Assembly (NCBI RefSeq): GCF_000301055.1
Contig: NZ_JH932300.1
Coordinates: 725,339-789,338, forward strand
Direction: 5' to 3'
Source: Falseniella ignava CCUG 37419
Lineage (GTDB): Bacteria > Bacillota > Bacilli > Lactobacillales > Aerococcaceae
DNA: 64,000 bases
This document shows positions 8,668-17,017 of this stretch, piece by piece. The notes below the pieces were generated by a model that was not told where the DNA came from, did not search any database, and saw nothing but the letters and a program-made list of their open reading frames with translations. Made by a program: the position numbers and the translations under genes. Position 1 is the stretch's first letter; each line of letters opens with the position of its first letter.

Positions 8668-9984
8668 TTACTCTTCGTCTTCACCAAAAGATAGACCTTC
8701 AAGAGCTCCACCGCTTATCATATCACCTAGAGTGAATCCTGATTCAATTTCCTCATTTGAGGTAGCTTGATTGGATTGACGACGCGGACGTTGTGATTTT
8801 TCACGACGTGGACGTTGACGACTTTCTTTTGCAGTCGATTCATGTTTTGTCTGTTCTTCTGCTTCCAGCTCAGCTGGTTTTTCTTCTAAAGCTTTAATTG
8901 ATAGAGATAAACGATGCTCTTCTGGGTTAACAGAAAGTACTTTAACTTTAATTTCTTCACCTTCAGTTAATTTTTCTGCAGGTGTTGCAATATGTTCGTG
9001 TGCAATTTGTGAAATATGAACAAGACCTTCTACACCTGGGAAAACTTCCACAAAAGCGCCAAAGCTTGTTAGTCGTTTTACAATACCATCTAAAACTGAT
9101 CCTTCTGGTGCTTTTTCTTCAATATTATCCCATGGACCTTCTAACGTGTCTTTAATCGACAACGATACGCGGCCTTCTTCTTCATTAATAGAAAGAATTT
9201 TTACATTGACAACTTCGCCTGGAGTTAGGTGATCACTTGGTTTATTAACATGTTCGTGAGCAATACGGCTGATATGAACTAATCCATCAACCCCGTCAAG
9301 ATCAATAAATGCGCCAAAGTTAACCAGACGAGCTACTGTACCTTCAATAATGTCGCCTTCTTTTAACTCTGCTAAGCGTTCTGCACGTTTTGCTGCTGCT
9401 TCTTCTTGCGCGATTTCTTTGTGAGATAAGATTAAGCGATTTTCGCTTGGTTCAATCTCAACAATTTTATATTTAAGTGTCTTTCCAACGTAAGGTGTGA
9501 AATCATCAACAAAATGTTCTTCTACCATTGATGCAGGAACAAATCCACGAACACCTGTATCAACAACTAGACCACCTTTGACAACACTCTTAACGGGAGC
9601 TTCAATAATCTCACCATTATCAAATTTAGCTTGTAATTCTTCCCAAATCTTTTTAGATTCGATTTTTTTCTTAGATAATAAGAAGTTTCCATTCTCTTTA
9701 TCTTTAATAGGCTTAATTACAACCAATTCGATTTCATCCCCAATATTTACAATATCAGTTACGTTCTCGAAAGGTGTTGCTGAAAGCTCGTTGCGTGGAA
9801 CTACTCCTTCGAGTCCGCCACTTTCTTGGATTGAAACACGTACTTGATCATTCTCATCGAAAGCAAGCACATCCCCTTTAACAATGTCGCCACTATGGAT
9901 TTCTCGGACGCTATCTAAAGCATCTTCCATTGTCACCATCGTTGGCTCTTCTACTACTTCTTCATTTTCTAAAAACTCTGTCAT
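8668..9984 (-). CDS. rpsA: 30S ribosomal protein S1-like, four S1 domains
   Basis: A 438-residue RNA-binding protein with four consecutive S1 (OB-fold) domains at about residues 30-105, 115-185, 195-270 and 285-355. Domains 3 and 4 carry the near-identical core FGAF(I/V)-GLVHIS-IAHEH. A low-complexity acidic and Arg-rich tail follows (about 360-438, with RPRREKSQRPRR). Firmicute S1 homologues have fewer domains than the six of E. coli and help mRNA loading. I set the start at ATG 9984 because the ATG at 9993 lies only 2 nt from AGGAGG; the first remains possible. It has its own promoter and terminator. Confidence 0.93.
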   Translation of the reverse strand: MTEFLENEEVVEEPTMVTMEDALDSVREIHSGDIVKGDVLAFDENDQVRVSIQESGGLEGVVPRNELSATPFENVTDIVNIGDEIELVVIKPIKDKENGNFLLSKKKIESKKIWEELQAKFDNGEIIEAPVKSVVKGGLVVDTGVRGFVPASMVEEHFVDDFTPYVGKTLKYKIVEIEPSENRLILSHKEIAQEEAAAKRAERLAELKEGDIIEGTVARLVNFGAFIDLDGVDGLVHISRIAHEHVNKPSDHLTPGEVVNVKILSINEEEGRVSLSIKDTLEGPWDNIEEKAPEGSVLDGIVKRLTSFGAFVEVFPGVEGLVHISQIAHEHIATPAEKLTEGEEIKVKVLSVNPEEHRLSLSIKALEEKPAELEAEEQTKHESTAKESRQRPRREKSQRPRRQSNQATSNEEIESGFTLGDMISGGALEGLSFGEDEE

Positions 9985-10047
9985 ATAAACCATTTCCTCC
10001 TAAGCGTTCCCAATATAAAAATCAGCCAGAGTTGACTAATCATATAA

Positions 10048-10076
10048 ATTTTACCAAATTTTAATCGTTAAGTCTA
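10048..10076 (-). promoter_or_regulatory. extended -10 promoter of rpsA
   Basis: Minus strand: TAGACT (10071-10076), a 17-bp spacer and TAAAAT (10048-10053) with an upstream TGG giving an extended -10. It lies in the gap between cmk and rpsA. Confidence 0.6.
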
Positions 10077-10100
10077 GTACAATATCATAAGTTATCCAAT

Positions 10101-10769
10101 CTATAGCTGGGGTTGGATCATCGAAATGACCTTATTCACGACTTCTTCAACCGTCAGGTTACTCGTGTCGACTTCAATCGCATCCTCAGCTTTTCGTAAA
10201 GGGGCAATTTTTCGATTAGAATCATACCTATCTCGTTCAATAATTGCTTGCAATATATCTTCATAGGACTGAGTTAATTGATTTCGTTGTTTATTTTCTT
10301 CGTATCGACGTTGTGCTCGAACTTCAGCGCTAGCAGTTAAAAAAATCTTAACTTCTGCTTCTGGTAAGACAACCGTTCCAATATCACGTCCATCCATAAT
10401 TACCGAATAATTTCGACTTAATTGTTGTAATTTATGATTTACATATTCCCTAACAAATGGATAAGCAGATACTTCCGAGACAGCTGCTGTTACCTGCTCA
10501 GAGCGAATTTCTAAACCAATCGGTTGCTGATTCAATCGCACCTCAAAATAATCTTGATCTGCCATTAGCTCAATATCAAATTGCTGAAGCTGTTCCTTGA
10601 TAGCTTCACTATCGTTTGGTTGAATATTATTTTCTAATAATGCATAGGTAATTGTACGATAAATAGCACCGCTGTCAACGTAGGCAATATTTAATTGACG
10701 AGCAATTTGTTTGGCAATCGTACTTTTCCCAGACGATGCGGGGCCATCAATGGCAATTTGAATAGTCAT
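10101..10769 (-). CDS. cmk: cytidylate kinase
   Basis: A 222-residue (d)CMP kinase of pyrimidine nucleotide metabolism. The P-loop DGPASSGKST lies near residue 9, followed by DSGAIYR (CMP binding) and MDGRDIGTVVLPEAE, all characteristic of bacterial Cmk. The start ATG at 10769 follows GTGAGGA; a longer in-frame ATG would run back into the preceding terminator and adds 14 non-family residues. The cmk-rpsA-der order is the classic Firmicute one. Confidence 0.97.
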   Translation of the reverse strand: MTIQIAIDGPASSGKSTIAKQIARQLNIAYVDSGAIYRTITYALLENNIQPNDSEAIKEQLQQFDIELMADQDYFEVRLNQQPIGLEIRSEQVTAAVSEVSAYPFVREYVNHKLQQLSRNYSVIMDGRDIGTVVLPEAEVKIFLTASAEVRAQRRYEENKQRNQLTQSYEDILQAIIERDRYDSNRKIAPLRKAEDAIEVDTSNLTVEEVVNKVISMIQPQL

Positions 10770-10801
10770 AATTAATTCCTCACTTTCGAATTCATATAAA
10801 A

Positions 10802-10828
10802 AAGATCCCAATCGATTCGTGGGATCTT
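10802..10828 (-). terminator. terminator of the LysM gene
   Basis: Perfect 9-bp stem AAGATCCCA/TGGGATCTT (10802-10810 with 10820-10828) with an A-rich 5' side and a U tract on the minus strand, 11 bp after the LysM gene stop. Confidence 0.9.
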
Positions 10829-10839
10829 ATCTTTTGATA

Positions 10840-11448
10840 TTATGGGATTTGAATGGTATCGCCAGGGAATAATGGTGAGTCGATTGAAGCTCCATTAAAC
10901 TGAGCAAGTTGATAAACATCAATGCCATAATTTCGTGCAATCGCAAACCATGAGTCTCCCGCTTGTACCGTATAAGTTCCACTTCCTTGACTTGGTGTTT
11001 GAGGTGCAGGTGTAGGCTCTGCCGGTGGAGCTTGAGTTGTTTGCGGTTGGGCTGTTGTCGATTCAATGGTTTCATTGGTGACTTCTCTTGTTGCTAAAGT
11101 GATCTCGTTCGCTGTTGTCTCTTTCGTCTCTTCTTTGGTTGTTGAGTTACGATCAATACGGACTTCTGTGGCTGGACGAGTAGCAATTTGATCATTTTTC
11201 TTGCCACCATTCACTATAATATATAATAAGAAAGGTGTAATAAATCCTACTATAATAATTAATAATAACACTTTCGATAAATTACGCGCTTCTTTTGCAG
11301 GTTGATTACGAACTGATCGCGAAAATTGGCGCTCTTTTAAATTATCTTCTTCGAATTTATTATCCCATGGTTCTTGAGCAGATTGTGAAGGTGAATCGTG
11401 GTTCATCCCTTCCGTTCCCCTATAATCATTTTCATTATCTTTTGGCAT
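10840..11448 (-). CDS. membrane-anchored LysM peptidoglycan-binding protein
   Basis: A 202-residue protein with an acidic cytoplasmic N-terminus (about 1-55), one transmembrane helix (VLLLIIIVGFITPFLLYIIV, about 60-79), a Thr/Glu/Pro-rich wall-spanning linker and a C-terminal LysM domain (about 155-202) beginning YTVQAGDSWFAIARNYG. LysM binds the glycan of peptidoglycan, so the protein should tether membrane to wall or sit at the division site. The start ATG at 11448 has CAGGAGG 6 nt upstream. The position just upstream of cmk is the same as that of LysM proteins in other Firmicutes. No catalytic domain is present. Confidence 0.88.
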   Translation of the reverse strand: MPKDNENDYRGTEGMNHDSPSQSAQEPWDNKFEEDNLKERQFSRSVRNQPAKEARNLSKVLLLIIIVGFITPFLLYIIVNGGKKNDQIATRPATEVRIDRNSTTKEETKETTANEITLATREVTNETIESTTAQPQTTQAPPAEPTPAPQTPSQGSGTYTVQAGDSWFAIARNYGIDVYQLAQFNGASIDSPLFPGDTIQIP

Positions 11449-11633
11449 AAGAAACCTCCTGATTGTAAGTATCATTCTAAGTATGTAAATTTTAATAGAT
11501 AATACTTATAAATATTAACATATCTTTTCTTTATTGTAGCCAATAATGCCCTAAAGTACTATCAAAAATACGATATTGACATCATAATGTAATCAATATG
11601 TAATATAGAGCGTTACAGATTGGTAGTTGGCAA

Positions 11634-12218
11634 TTACATCCTTGTATATTTGGGATTTAAATAGGGTTTGAACGAACGAATTGCTAATTGAATTACTCCC
11701 CATTGCATCACTGTCATAAGTAAACTCTTAATCAAATTAAAAGGAATGACTGCTGCTTTAATAAAGGTCATCTTCGATTCAATTTGGAAATTAAGAACTC
11801 GGATATAGATCGGTAATGCGATGAAATAATTAAATAATGACATCGTAACAACCAGTAAAACAGCAGAATAAATAGCTATTTTTAAATAATCAATCCACCC
11901 TAGCGCCGTAGTATGACGTCTTAAAACAAAATGTGTTGGAATAAATAATGAGAATGATGCAATAAAACTCATTGTTGCTCCAATCGGGATACCAGCTTCC
12001 CCTCCTTTAATTAAAAAGTTAAGTAGGTCTCGAACAAATGCCACACAAATCAACCCAAACGGTCCATTCGTTAGCATACCTATAAATACAGGTATTTCAC
12101 TTAAGTCCACTTTTAAAAAGGGAGCAACCGGTAAAATAGGGAAATCAAACATCCTTAAGACGACTCCCATCCCACCTAAAATTGACAACAAAACTAATCT
12201 TCTTGTTCTATGTTCCAT
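11634..12218 (-). CDS. ribU: riboflavin ECF transporter, substrate-binding S component RibU
   Basis: A 194-residue protein with about six hydrophobic helices, the S component that captures riboflavin for a shared ECF energizing module, which is not in this window. The segment FLKVDLSEIPVFIG with the following NGPFGLI matches the RibU family, and the FMN riboswitch directly upstream strongly supports riboflavin rather than another vitamin. GAGGAT precedes the ATG. It follows the rluB operon but is separated from it by the riboswitch and its terminator. Confidence 0.93.
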   Translation of the reverse strand: MEHRTRRLVLLSILGGMGVVLRMFDFPILPVAPFLKVDLSEIPVFIGMLTNGPFGLICVAFVRDLLNFLIKGGEAGIPIGATMSFIASFSLFIPTHFVLRRHTTALGWIDYLKIAIYSAVLLVVTMSLFNYFIALPIYIRVLNFQIESKMTFIKAAVIPFNLIKSLLMTVMQWGVIQLAIRSFKPYLNPKYTRM

Positions 12219-12253
12219 ATCCTCTAGCTCCTTCTTTTTTCGTCACAGGGAGC

Positions 12254-12284
12254 AAAAATTCCCATACCAAATAGGGCATGGGAA
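12254..12284 (-). terminator. riboswitch expression-platform terminator
   Basis: Minus strand stem TTCCCATGCC/GGTATGGGAA (12259-12284, one wobble) followed by UUUUU, between the FMN aptamer and ribU. It would stop transcription when FMN is bound. Confidence 0.85.
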
Positions 12285-12310
12285 ATAAAATTCATATCTT
12301 ATGAATTATC

Positions 12311-12420
12311 GCTTCTTCCATCCAGACTATACTGTCGGTCTTGGAATTGCACCAAGTCAACTTACATTTGTAAGCTCGTGGACTTTACCACCGGTCGGGA
12401 ATTACACCCTGCCCTGAAGA
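12311..12420 (-). ncRNA. FMN riboswitch (RFN element)
   Basis: The minus strand carries the conserved RFN blocks in order: TCAGGGCAGGGTG, ATTCCCGACCGGTGGT, AGTCCACGAGC, GACTTGGTGCAATTCC and AGTCTGGATGGAAGAAG. All five conserved helices of the aptamer can be traced. It lies between rluB and ribU, about 92 bp upstream of the ribU start, and feeds into a terminator. When FMN is plentiful, ribU transcription should be attenuated. Confidence 0.97.
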
Positions 12421-12432
12421 CATATATTATTT

Positions 12433-13173
12433 TTAATTCATTATATCATCTTGGGCACTAAATGCAATCTTCTTTAATTTATCAACTTCAAAAGCTGAGA
12501 GTTCTCGCCACATCCCTGGCTCAAGTTTACCAAGCTCTAGAAAAGAAATCTTGACTCGTTTTAAACGTTGTACAGGATGCCCTACCACTTCAAACATTCG
12601 TTTAACTTGATGATTCCAACCTTCGTGAATCTCTAGACGGACCCGAGAGGTTTGTTGTCGAGGTTTTTTATTTAAAAGGCGTGCTTTTGCTGGAGATGTC
12701 TTCACGCCGTCTAAATCGACTCCCCGTCGAAGAAGATTTAATTGATCATTTTCAATAATCCCCTCCACTAGGGCTTCATATTCTTTACTTATCTCATATT
12801 TTGGATGCATCATCAAATTAGCAAACTCACCGTCATTTGTTAATAAAATTAATCCGGTTGTATCATAATCGAGGCGACCTATTGGATAGATTCGCTCCTC
12901 AATTTCAGGTAACAGATCAGTAATAACTTGACGGTCTTTTTCATCGGCTGTTGATGTAATAACACCCGCTGGTTTATGTAATAGAATATATCGGTAATCT
13001 TCTTTAAAAATCACTTTCCCATCAACTTCAATAAAATCACTTGGTGAAACTTTCGTTCCTAATTCGGTGACAACTTGTCCATTTACTTTAACTCGCCCTT
13101 GTTCAATAAGGTTTTCACATTTACGCCGGCTTGCGACACCACTATGGGCCATGACTTTTTGTAATCTTTCCAT
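12433..13173 (-). CDS. rluB: 23S rRNA pseudouridine synthase RluB-type
   Basis: A 246-residue RsuA/RluB-family enzyme. An S4 RNA-binding domain at about residues 1-60 (VASRRKCENLIEQGRVKVNG) precedes the catalytic domain with GRLDYDTTGLILLTNDG, which holds the catalytic Asp. In Firmicutes the protein encoded beside scpB is RluB, which modifies 23S rRNA helix 89. The start lies 3 bp after the scpB stop, so the two are likely translationally coupled. Confidence 0.94.
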   Translation of the reverse strand: MERLQKVMAHSGVASRRKCENLIEQGRVKVNGQVVTELGTKVSPSDFIEVDGKVIFKEDYRYILLHKPAGVITSTADEKDRQVITDLLPEIEERIYPIGRLDYDTTGLILLTNDGEFANLMMHPKYEISKEYEALVEGIIENDQLNLLRRGVDLDGVKTSPAKARLLNKKPRQQTSRVRLEIHEGWNHQVKRMFEVVGHPVQRLKRVKISFLELGKLEPGMWRELSAFEVDKLKKIAFSAQDDIMN

Positions 13174-13176
13174 TTA

Positions 13177-13797
13177 TTACTCATTCCCTTCGATTTCATC
13201 GAATTGCTCGACCTCTTCAATTTCTTCCGAGTTTAATTGCCATGGATAAAGCTCAAATAATTCATCTGATACTAGTTGAGCATTTAACGCTAAAGGTTCA
13301 ATTTCTGGTAGGTCATCCAAACTTTCCAACCCAAAATAATCCATAAAATAATCTGTTACACTATAAAGCACAGGTCGCCCAGGTGCTTCAATGCGTCCAA
13401 CTTCTTGAACCAAATCCCGATTGATTAACCGCTGAATTAAACTGCTCGAATTTACCCCTCGAATCTCATCAACAGTCATCCGAGTTACAGGTTGGCGGTA
13501 AGCAATGATAGCGAGTGTTTCAATCGCTGCTTTCGATAACGCTTGATTAAATGGAGCTTTCGCAAAATTCTCAACATCTTCACTCAATTCACTCTTCGTC
13601 ACAAAACGTAAAGTCTGATTGTAATAAGTAAGTTTAATAGGAGAATAATCATTACAATCAAACCATTCCATCAGTAAGGTCACTTTATCTTGAATGATGT
13701 TTAAATCTTCAGCTAATGTTTGAGCCAACTCTTGATAAGTGACACCTTCATCCCCTGCAACAAAAATAATTCCTAATATCCTTTTTTCAATCTTCAT
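13177..13797 (-). CDS. scpB: segregation and condensation protein ScpB
   Basis: A 206-residue winged-helix kleisin-interacting subunit of the SMC-ScpAB condensin that compacts and segregates the chromosome. The family core LSKAAIETLAIIAYRQPVTR is clear near residues 88-107, followed by the second winged helix with GRIEAPGRPVLYSVTDYF. The C-terminus is acidic. It overlaps scpA by 11 nt and precedes rluB, the standard scpA-scpB-rluB order. Confidence 0.97.
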   Translation of the reverse strand: MKIEKRILGIIFVAGDEGVTYQELAQTLAEDLNIIQDKVTLLMEWFDCNDYSPIKLTYYNQTLRFVTKSELSEDVENFAKAPFNQALSKAAIETLAIIAYRQPVTRMTVDEIRGVNSSSLIQRLINRDLVQEVGRIEAPGRPVLYSVTDYFMDYFGLESLDDLPEIEPLALNAQLVSDELFELYPWQLNSEEIEEVEQFDEIEGNE

Positions 13798-14527
13798 GCG
13801 GCATTAGCTCCTTTAATTTAACCATTTCGATGGGTGAATGATTATTTGTTTGAATAAATGAAATATAACTCTTTTTGACGAGTTCTAACATTGCTAAAAA
13901 AGTCATAATAATTTCATGCGAGCTTCGACTTGTTAATACCTCATCAAATTGAATTGATTCATTAGGCTGAAGTGATTCAAAATGTTGTTGAATTCGACTA
14001 ATTTGATCATTAACGGTTAAGTTTTCATGATAAATTTGCCGTTCTAAAGGCTGACGCTCTTCGAATCTTTCCATCGCTTGTTGCATTGCACTCGCAATAT
14101 CATTCAAAGTATAGGCATCTACTTTAAGCGGAATAAATTCTTGATAGGCAGTGAGATCCGCTGGTGGACGACCAAAAGACATCGAACGTTGATCTCGATA
14201 GGACTGAAGTTCAAACGCAATATCTTGGAAATGTTGATATAAGAGAAGCTGTTGAACGAGTTCATCTCGTGGATCAAAATACTCTTCTTCCTCTTCATTG
14301 AGAGTTGGTTCAATCGGCAATAACATGCGACTTTTTATTTCCAATAAAGTAGCAGCCATCACCAAATAGTCGCCTACTCGGTCTAGTTTGACTTCTTCCA
14401 TCGCATGGATATAGGTTAAATACTGGTCTGTAATTTGAGCGATTGGAATATCAAAAATATCAACTTCTAGCGTTCGAATTAAATGCAGTAATAAGTCAAA
14501 AGGCCCTTGAAATGAATCAAGGGTCAC
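13787..14527 (-). CDS. scpA: segregation and condensation protein ScpA (kleisin)
   Basis: A kleisin subunit of the SMC condensin; the N-terminal SMC-neck binding segment SFQGPFDLLLHLI and the C-terminal winged helix (FLAMLELVKKSYISFIQ) are both present. The conventional start is a GTG at 14527 (246 aa), but no ribosome site precedes it. Six codons upstream, an AUU at 14545 lies 7 nt after AGGAAG, and starting there restores the conserved residues SNELNV that precede this segment in the family. I list the GTG but consider the AUU start at least as likely. ScpB follows with an 11-nt overlap. Confidence 0.93.
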   Translation of the reverse strand: MTLDSFQGPFDLLLHLIRTLEVDIFDIPIAQITDQYLTYIHAMEEVKLDRVGDYLVMAATLLEIKSRMLLPIEPTLNEEEEEYFDPRDELVQQLLLYQHFQDIAFELQSYRDQRSMSFGRPPADLTAYQEFIPLKVDAYTLNDIASAMQQAMERFEERQPLERQIYHENLTVNDQISRIQQHFESLQPNESIQFDEVLTSRSSHEIIMTFLAMLELVKKSYISFIQTNNHSPIEMVKLKELMPHED

Positions 14528-14556
14528 ATTGAGTTCGTTACTAATAAGATCACTTC

Positions 14557-14967
14557 CTATTCACCCAAAGCTTCTTGCTGAAATTTCTCACCCCATTGAG
14601 CAACTTTTTCCGATAAATCCATCGTTCCTATAATTGCATAATTAGGATATTTTTTTCGCAACTCACCATACATTCGATAATCAATGCCGTCATCAATAAA
14701 TGAAGGGACAATACCGTAACGTTGAATTACTATTGATGTTGAGTGGCGTTGATCGTTTGATTCAAGCGTATTAAACTCCACCACAAAGATACCAATAAAA
14801 TTATCAGTCTCTGGATCACGATAGAGAAATATTTCTTGTGAATCATCTTGGTAGATACTCTCTAGTAATTCTTTTACATTCGATAAATCTCGCTCATCCT
14901 CAGGAAATGTTAAACTAAGGAGACCTAATACTACTTTGTCATTGTTCGTTTTTGAGTTGACTAACAT
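14557..14967 (-). CDS. RibT-like GNAT-fold protein
   Basis: A 136-residue protein whose N-terminus (VVLGLLSLTFPEDERDL) and position immediately upstream of scpA both match B. subtilis RibT, a GNAT-like protein at the end of the riboflavin operon. Unlike RibT the acetyl-CoA loop is not recognisable: where RxxGxG would be expected the sequence reads YGIVPSFIDDGIDYRMYGEL. No ribDEAH genes are in this window, so the protein has outlived or never had the biosynthetic context, though riboflavin import lies downstream. The function is unknown. Confidence 0.6.
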   Translation of the reverse strand: MLVNSKTNNDKVVLGLLSLTFPEDERDLSNVKELLESIYQDDSQEIFLYRDPETDNFIGIFVVEFNTLESNDQRHSTSIVIQRYGIVPSFIDDGIDYRMYGELRKKYPNYAIIGTMDLSEKVAQWGEKFQQEALGE

Positions 14968-15006
14968 GTATAATCACCTTTTATAGTATATTCATTGCTA
15001 CTTATT

Positions 15007-15810
15007 TTAGGCATATTCACCAATAAATTCAAGCAATGTTTTTTTGAAGTTCGGTTTTGCTTTTTGAGAAACTTCAATCACTTCCTCATGATTTAAAGTT
15101 GCTTGCATTCCGGCTGCTAAATTCGTGATACATGAAATGCCAATTACTTCCATTCCACAATGTTGTGCAACGATAACTTCGGGAACAGTAGACATTCCTA
15201 CAGCATCTCCACCTACTGTTCGGACCATACGAATTTCAGCAGGCGTCTCGTATGTAGGACCTGTTAACCAAGTATAGACTCCGCGTTTCATAGGTTGATA
15301 TTTTTCACCAATTTGAGCTAGGAATTCAATGGCTTTTGCACTATAAGCATGTGACATATCTACAAATCTCGGCCCATGTTCTTGAATATTCTTGCCGATG
15401 AGTGGATTCGCTCCGGTTAAATTAATATGATCCGTAATAATCATTAAATCACCAGGCACAAAATCCGTATTAACTCCTCCCGCCGCATTCGTGACAACCA
15501 ATTTGCTGACACCTAATTCATGGAAGATTCTTACAGGATAAGTGACGGTTTCTAAATCATAGCCTTCATAATAATGGAATCGACCTTTTAGCGCAATCAC
15601 CCAACGCCCAGCAAGTTGACCATATACTAATTCTCCCGCATGTCCTTCTACGGTTGATACTGGAAAGTTAGGTATCTCTGAATAATCAAGACAAATTGGT
15701 TGTTCGATTTCATCTGCTAAATCACCGAGCCCAGAACCTAAGATTAATCCGAATTCTGGTTGGGTAATTCCTTTTTGCTTCAAATATTCAACAGTTTGAG
15801 TAAATGACAT
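15007..15810 (-). CDS. punA: purine nucleoside phosphorylase (trimeric, PNP-I)
   Basis: A 267-residue enzyme that splits inosine and guanosine with phosphate to give free base and (deoxy)ribose 1-phosphate. The phosphate-site motif GSGLGDLADEI, the central VVTNAAGGVN and GPTYETPAEIRM, and GMSTVPEVIVAQH with the base-binding Asn in TNLAAGM are all present. It lies 10 bp after deoB, whose product converts the released pentose 1-phosphate, giving a nucleoside salvage pair. Confidence 0.95.
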   Translation of the reverse strand: MSFTQTVEYLKQKGITQPEFGLILGSGLGDLADEIEQPICLDYSEIPNFPVSTVEGHAGELVYGQLAGRWVIALKGRFHYYEGYDLETVTYPVRIFHELGVSKLVVTNAAGGVNTDFVPGDLMIITDHINLTGANPLIGKNIQEHGPRFVDMSHAYSAKAIEFLAQIGEKYQPMKRGVYTWLTGPTYETPAEIRMVRTVGGDAVGMSTVPEVIVAQHCGMEVIGISCITNLAAGMQATLNHEEVIEVSQKAKPNFKKTLLEFIGEYA

Positions 15811-15820
15811 CGTGTCCCTC

Positions 15821-16990
15821 CTAGATTAATTGATTTAAAAATGATTGACCGTTTGAAGTTGATTCAACTTTAAAATTATCACTGATCGTTGCTCCAATAT
15901 CACTAAAATGCTTAGCTTCTAGTTCTTTAGGCTGCTTTATTGAAGGACTATATACTAAAATTGGAACATATTCTCTTGTATGGTCAGTACCTGTAAAGGT
16001 TGGGTCATTCCCGTGATCTGCAGTAATTATTAATAAATCATCTTCATGCAATTTTTCTAAAATTTCAGGAATACGTGCATCAAATTCTTCTAGAGCTTGT
16101 CCATAACCCGCCACATTTCGGCGGTGACCATAGACTGAGTCAAAATCGACTAAGTTCGTAAAACTCAATCCATTAAAGTCCTCGTCTAAAACACGTAATA
16201 ATTTGTCGACACCATCCATATTATTTGCCGTACGATTACCCTTTGTAATGCCACTTCCATTGAAAATATCTTCGATTTTCCCGACTGATATCACATCGTA
16301 GCCACCATTTTGAACATAGTTTAATGTTGTATCTTCAAACGGGCTCAATGCATAATCATGTCGATTTGAGGTACGTTCAAAATGACCCGGTGTTCCGACA
16401 TACGGTCTAGCAATAATACGTCCAATCATATATGGATCTTCTAAAGTTATTTCACGAGCATATTCACAAATTCGATACAATTCTTCAAGTGGAATCACTT
16501 CTTCGTGAGCAGCAATCTGCAAAACGGAATCAGCAGAAGTGTAAATAATTAAATCACCTGTTTCAAGTTGATGAGCACCATATTCATCAAGTATTGCCGT
16601 ACCCGAAGCCGGTTTATTTGCTACCACCTTGCGACCAGAGAACGTTTCAATTTTTTCAATCAATTCATCGGGAAATCCATCTGGAAATACGCGAAAAGGT
16701 GTCTGGATATTTAACCCCATAATTTCCCAATGTCCTGTCATGGTATCTTTGCCTGCTGAAATTTCTTCTAATTTTGTATAATAACTTGTTGGGTTAGTAA
16801 CAGGTTCCATCCCTTCAATTGGTGCAATATTAGCTAATCCCATCGCACGTAAATTCGGCATTTTTAATCCTACTGTTCGAGCAATATTACCTAAAGTATT
16901 CGCTCCAACATCACCAAAATCAGAAGCATCTGGGGCTTCACCAATACCAACAGAGTCCATTACAATAACATGAATTCGTTTAAATTTCAT
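15821..16990 (-). CDS. deoB: phosphopentomutase
   Basis: A 389-residue alkaline-phosphatase-superfamily metalloenzyme that interconverts (deoxy)ribose 1- and 5-phosphates. The N-terminal metal motif [12 protein letters not shown], the phosphorylated Thr region [11 protein letters not shown] and the C-terminal [10 protein letters not shown] metal ligands are intact. Two adjacent ATGs follow AAGGAGG; the second (16990) has the better spacing. It sits between xerD and punA, as in Bacillus (ripX-drm-pupG). Confidence 0.96.
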   Translation of the reverse strand: MKFKRIHVIVMDSVGIGEAPDASDFGDVGANTLGNIARTVGLKMPNLRAMGLANIAPIEGMEPVTNPTSYYTKLEEISAGKDTMTGHWEIMGLNIQTPFRVFPDGFPDELIEKIETFSGRKVVANKPASGTAILDEYGAHQLETGDLIIYTSADSVLQIAAHEEVIPLEELYRICEYAREITLEDPYMIGRIIARPYVGTPGHFERTSNRHDYALSPFEDTTLNYVQNGGYDVISVGKIEDIFNGSGITKGNRTANNMDGVDKLLRVLDEDFNGLSFTNLVDFDSVYGHRRNVAGYGQALEEFDARIPEILEKLHEDDLLIITADHGNDPTFTGTDHTREYVPILVYSPSIKQPKELEAKHFSDIGATISDNFKVESTSNGQSFLNQLI

Positions 16991-17017
16991 CATATCCTCC
17001 TTATTATCTAACCCCCA

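Noticed and set aside
9985-10053. Weak hairpin in the rpsA leader (AGTCA pairing with TGGCT) as an autoregulatory site
   Set aside because: Only five pairs including a G-U, with no support from other structure; too weak to call.
10827-11075. Overlapping frame inside the LysM gene
   Set aside because: Its composition follows from the Thr/Pro-rich linker read in another frame; no ribosome site and no recognisable domain.
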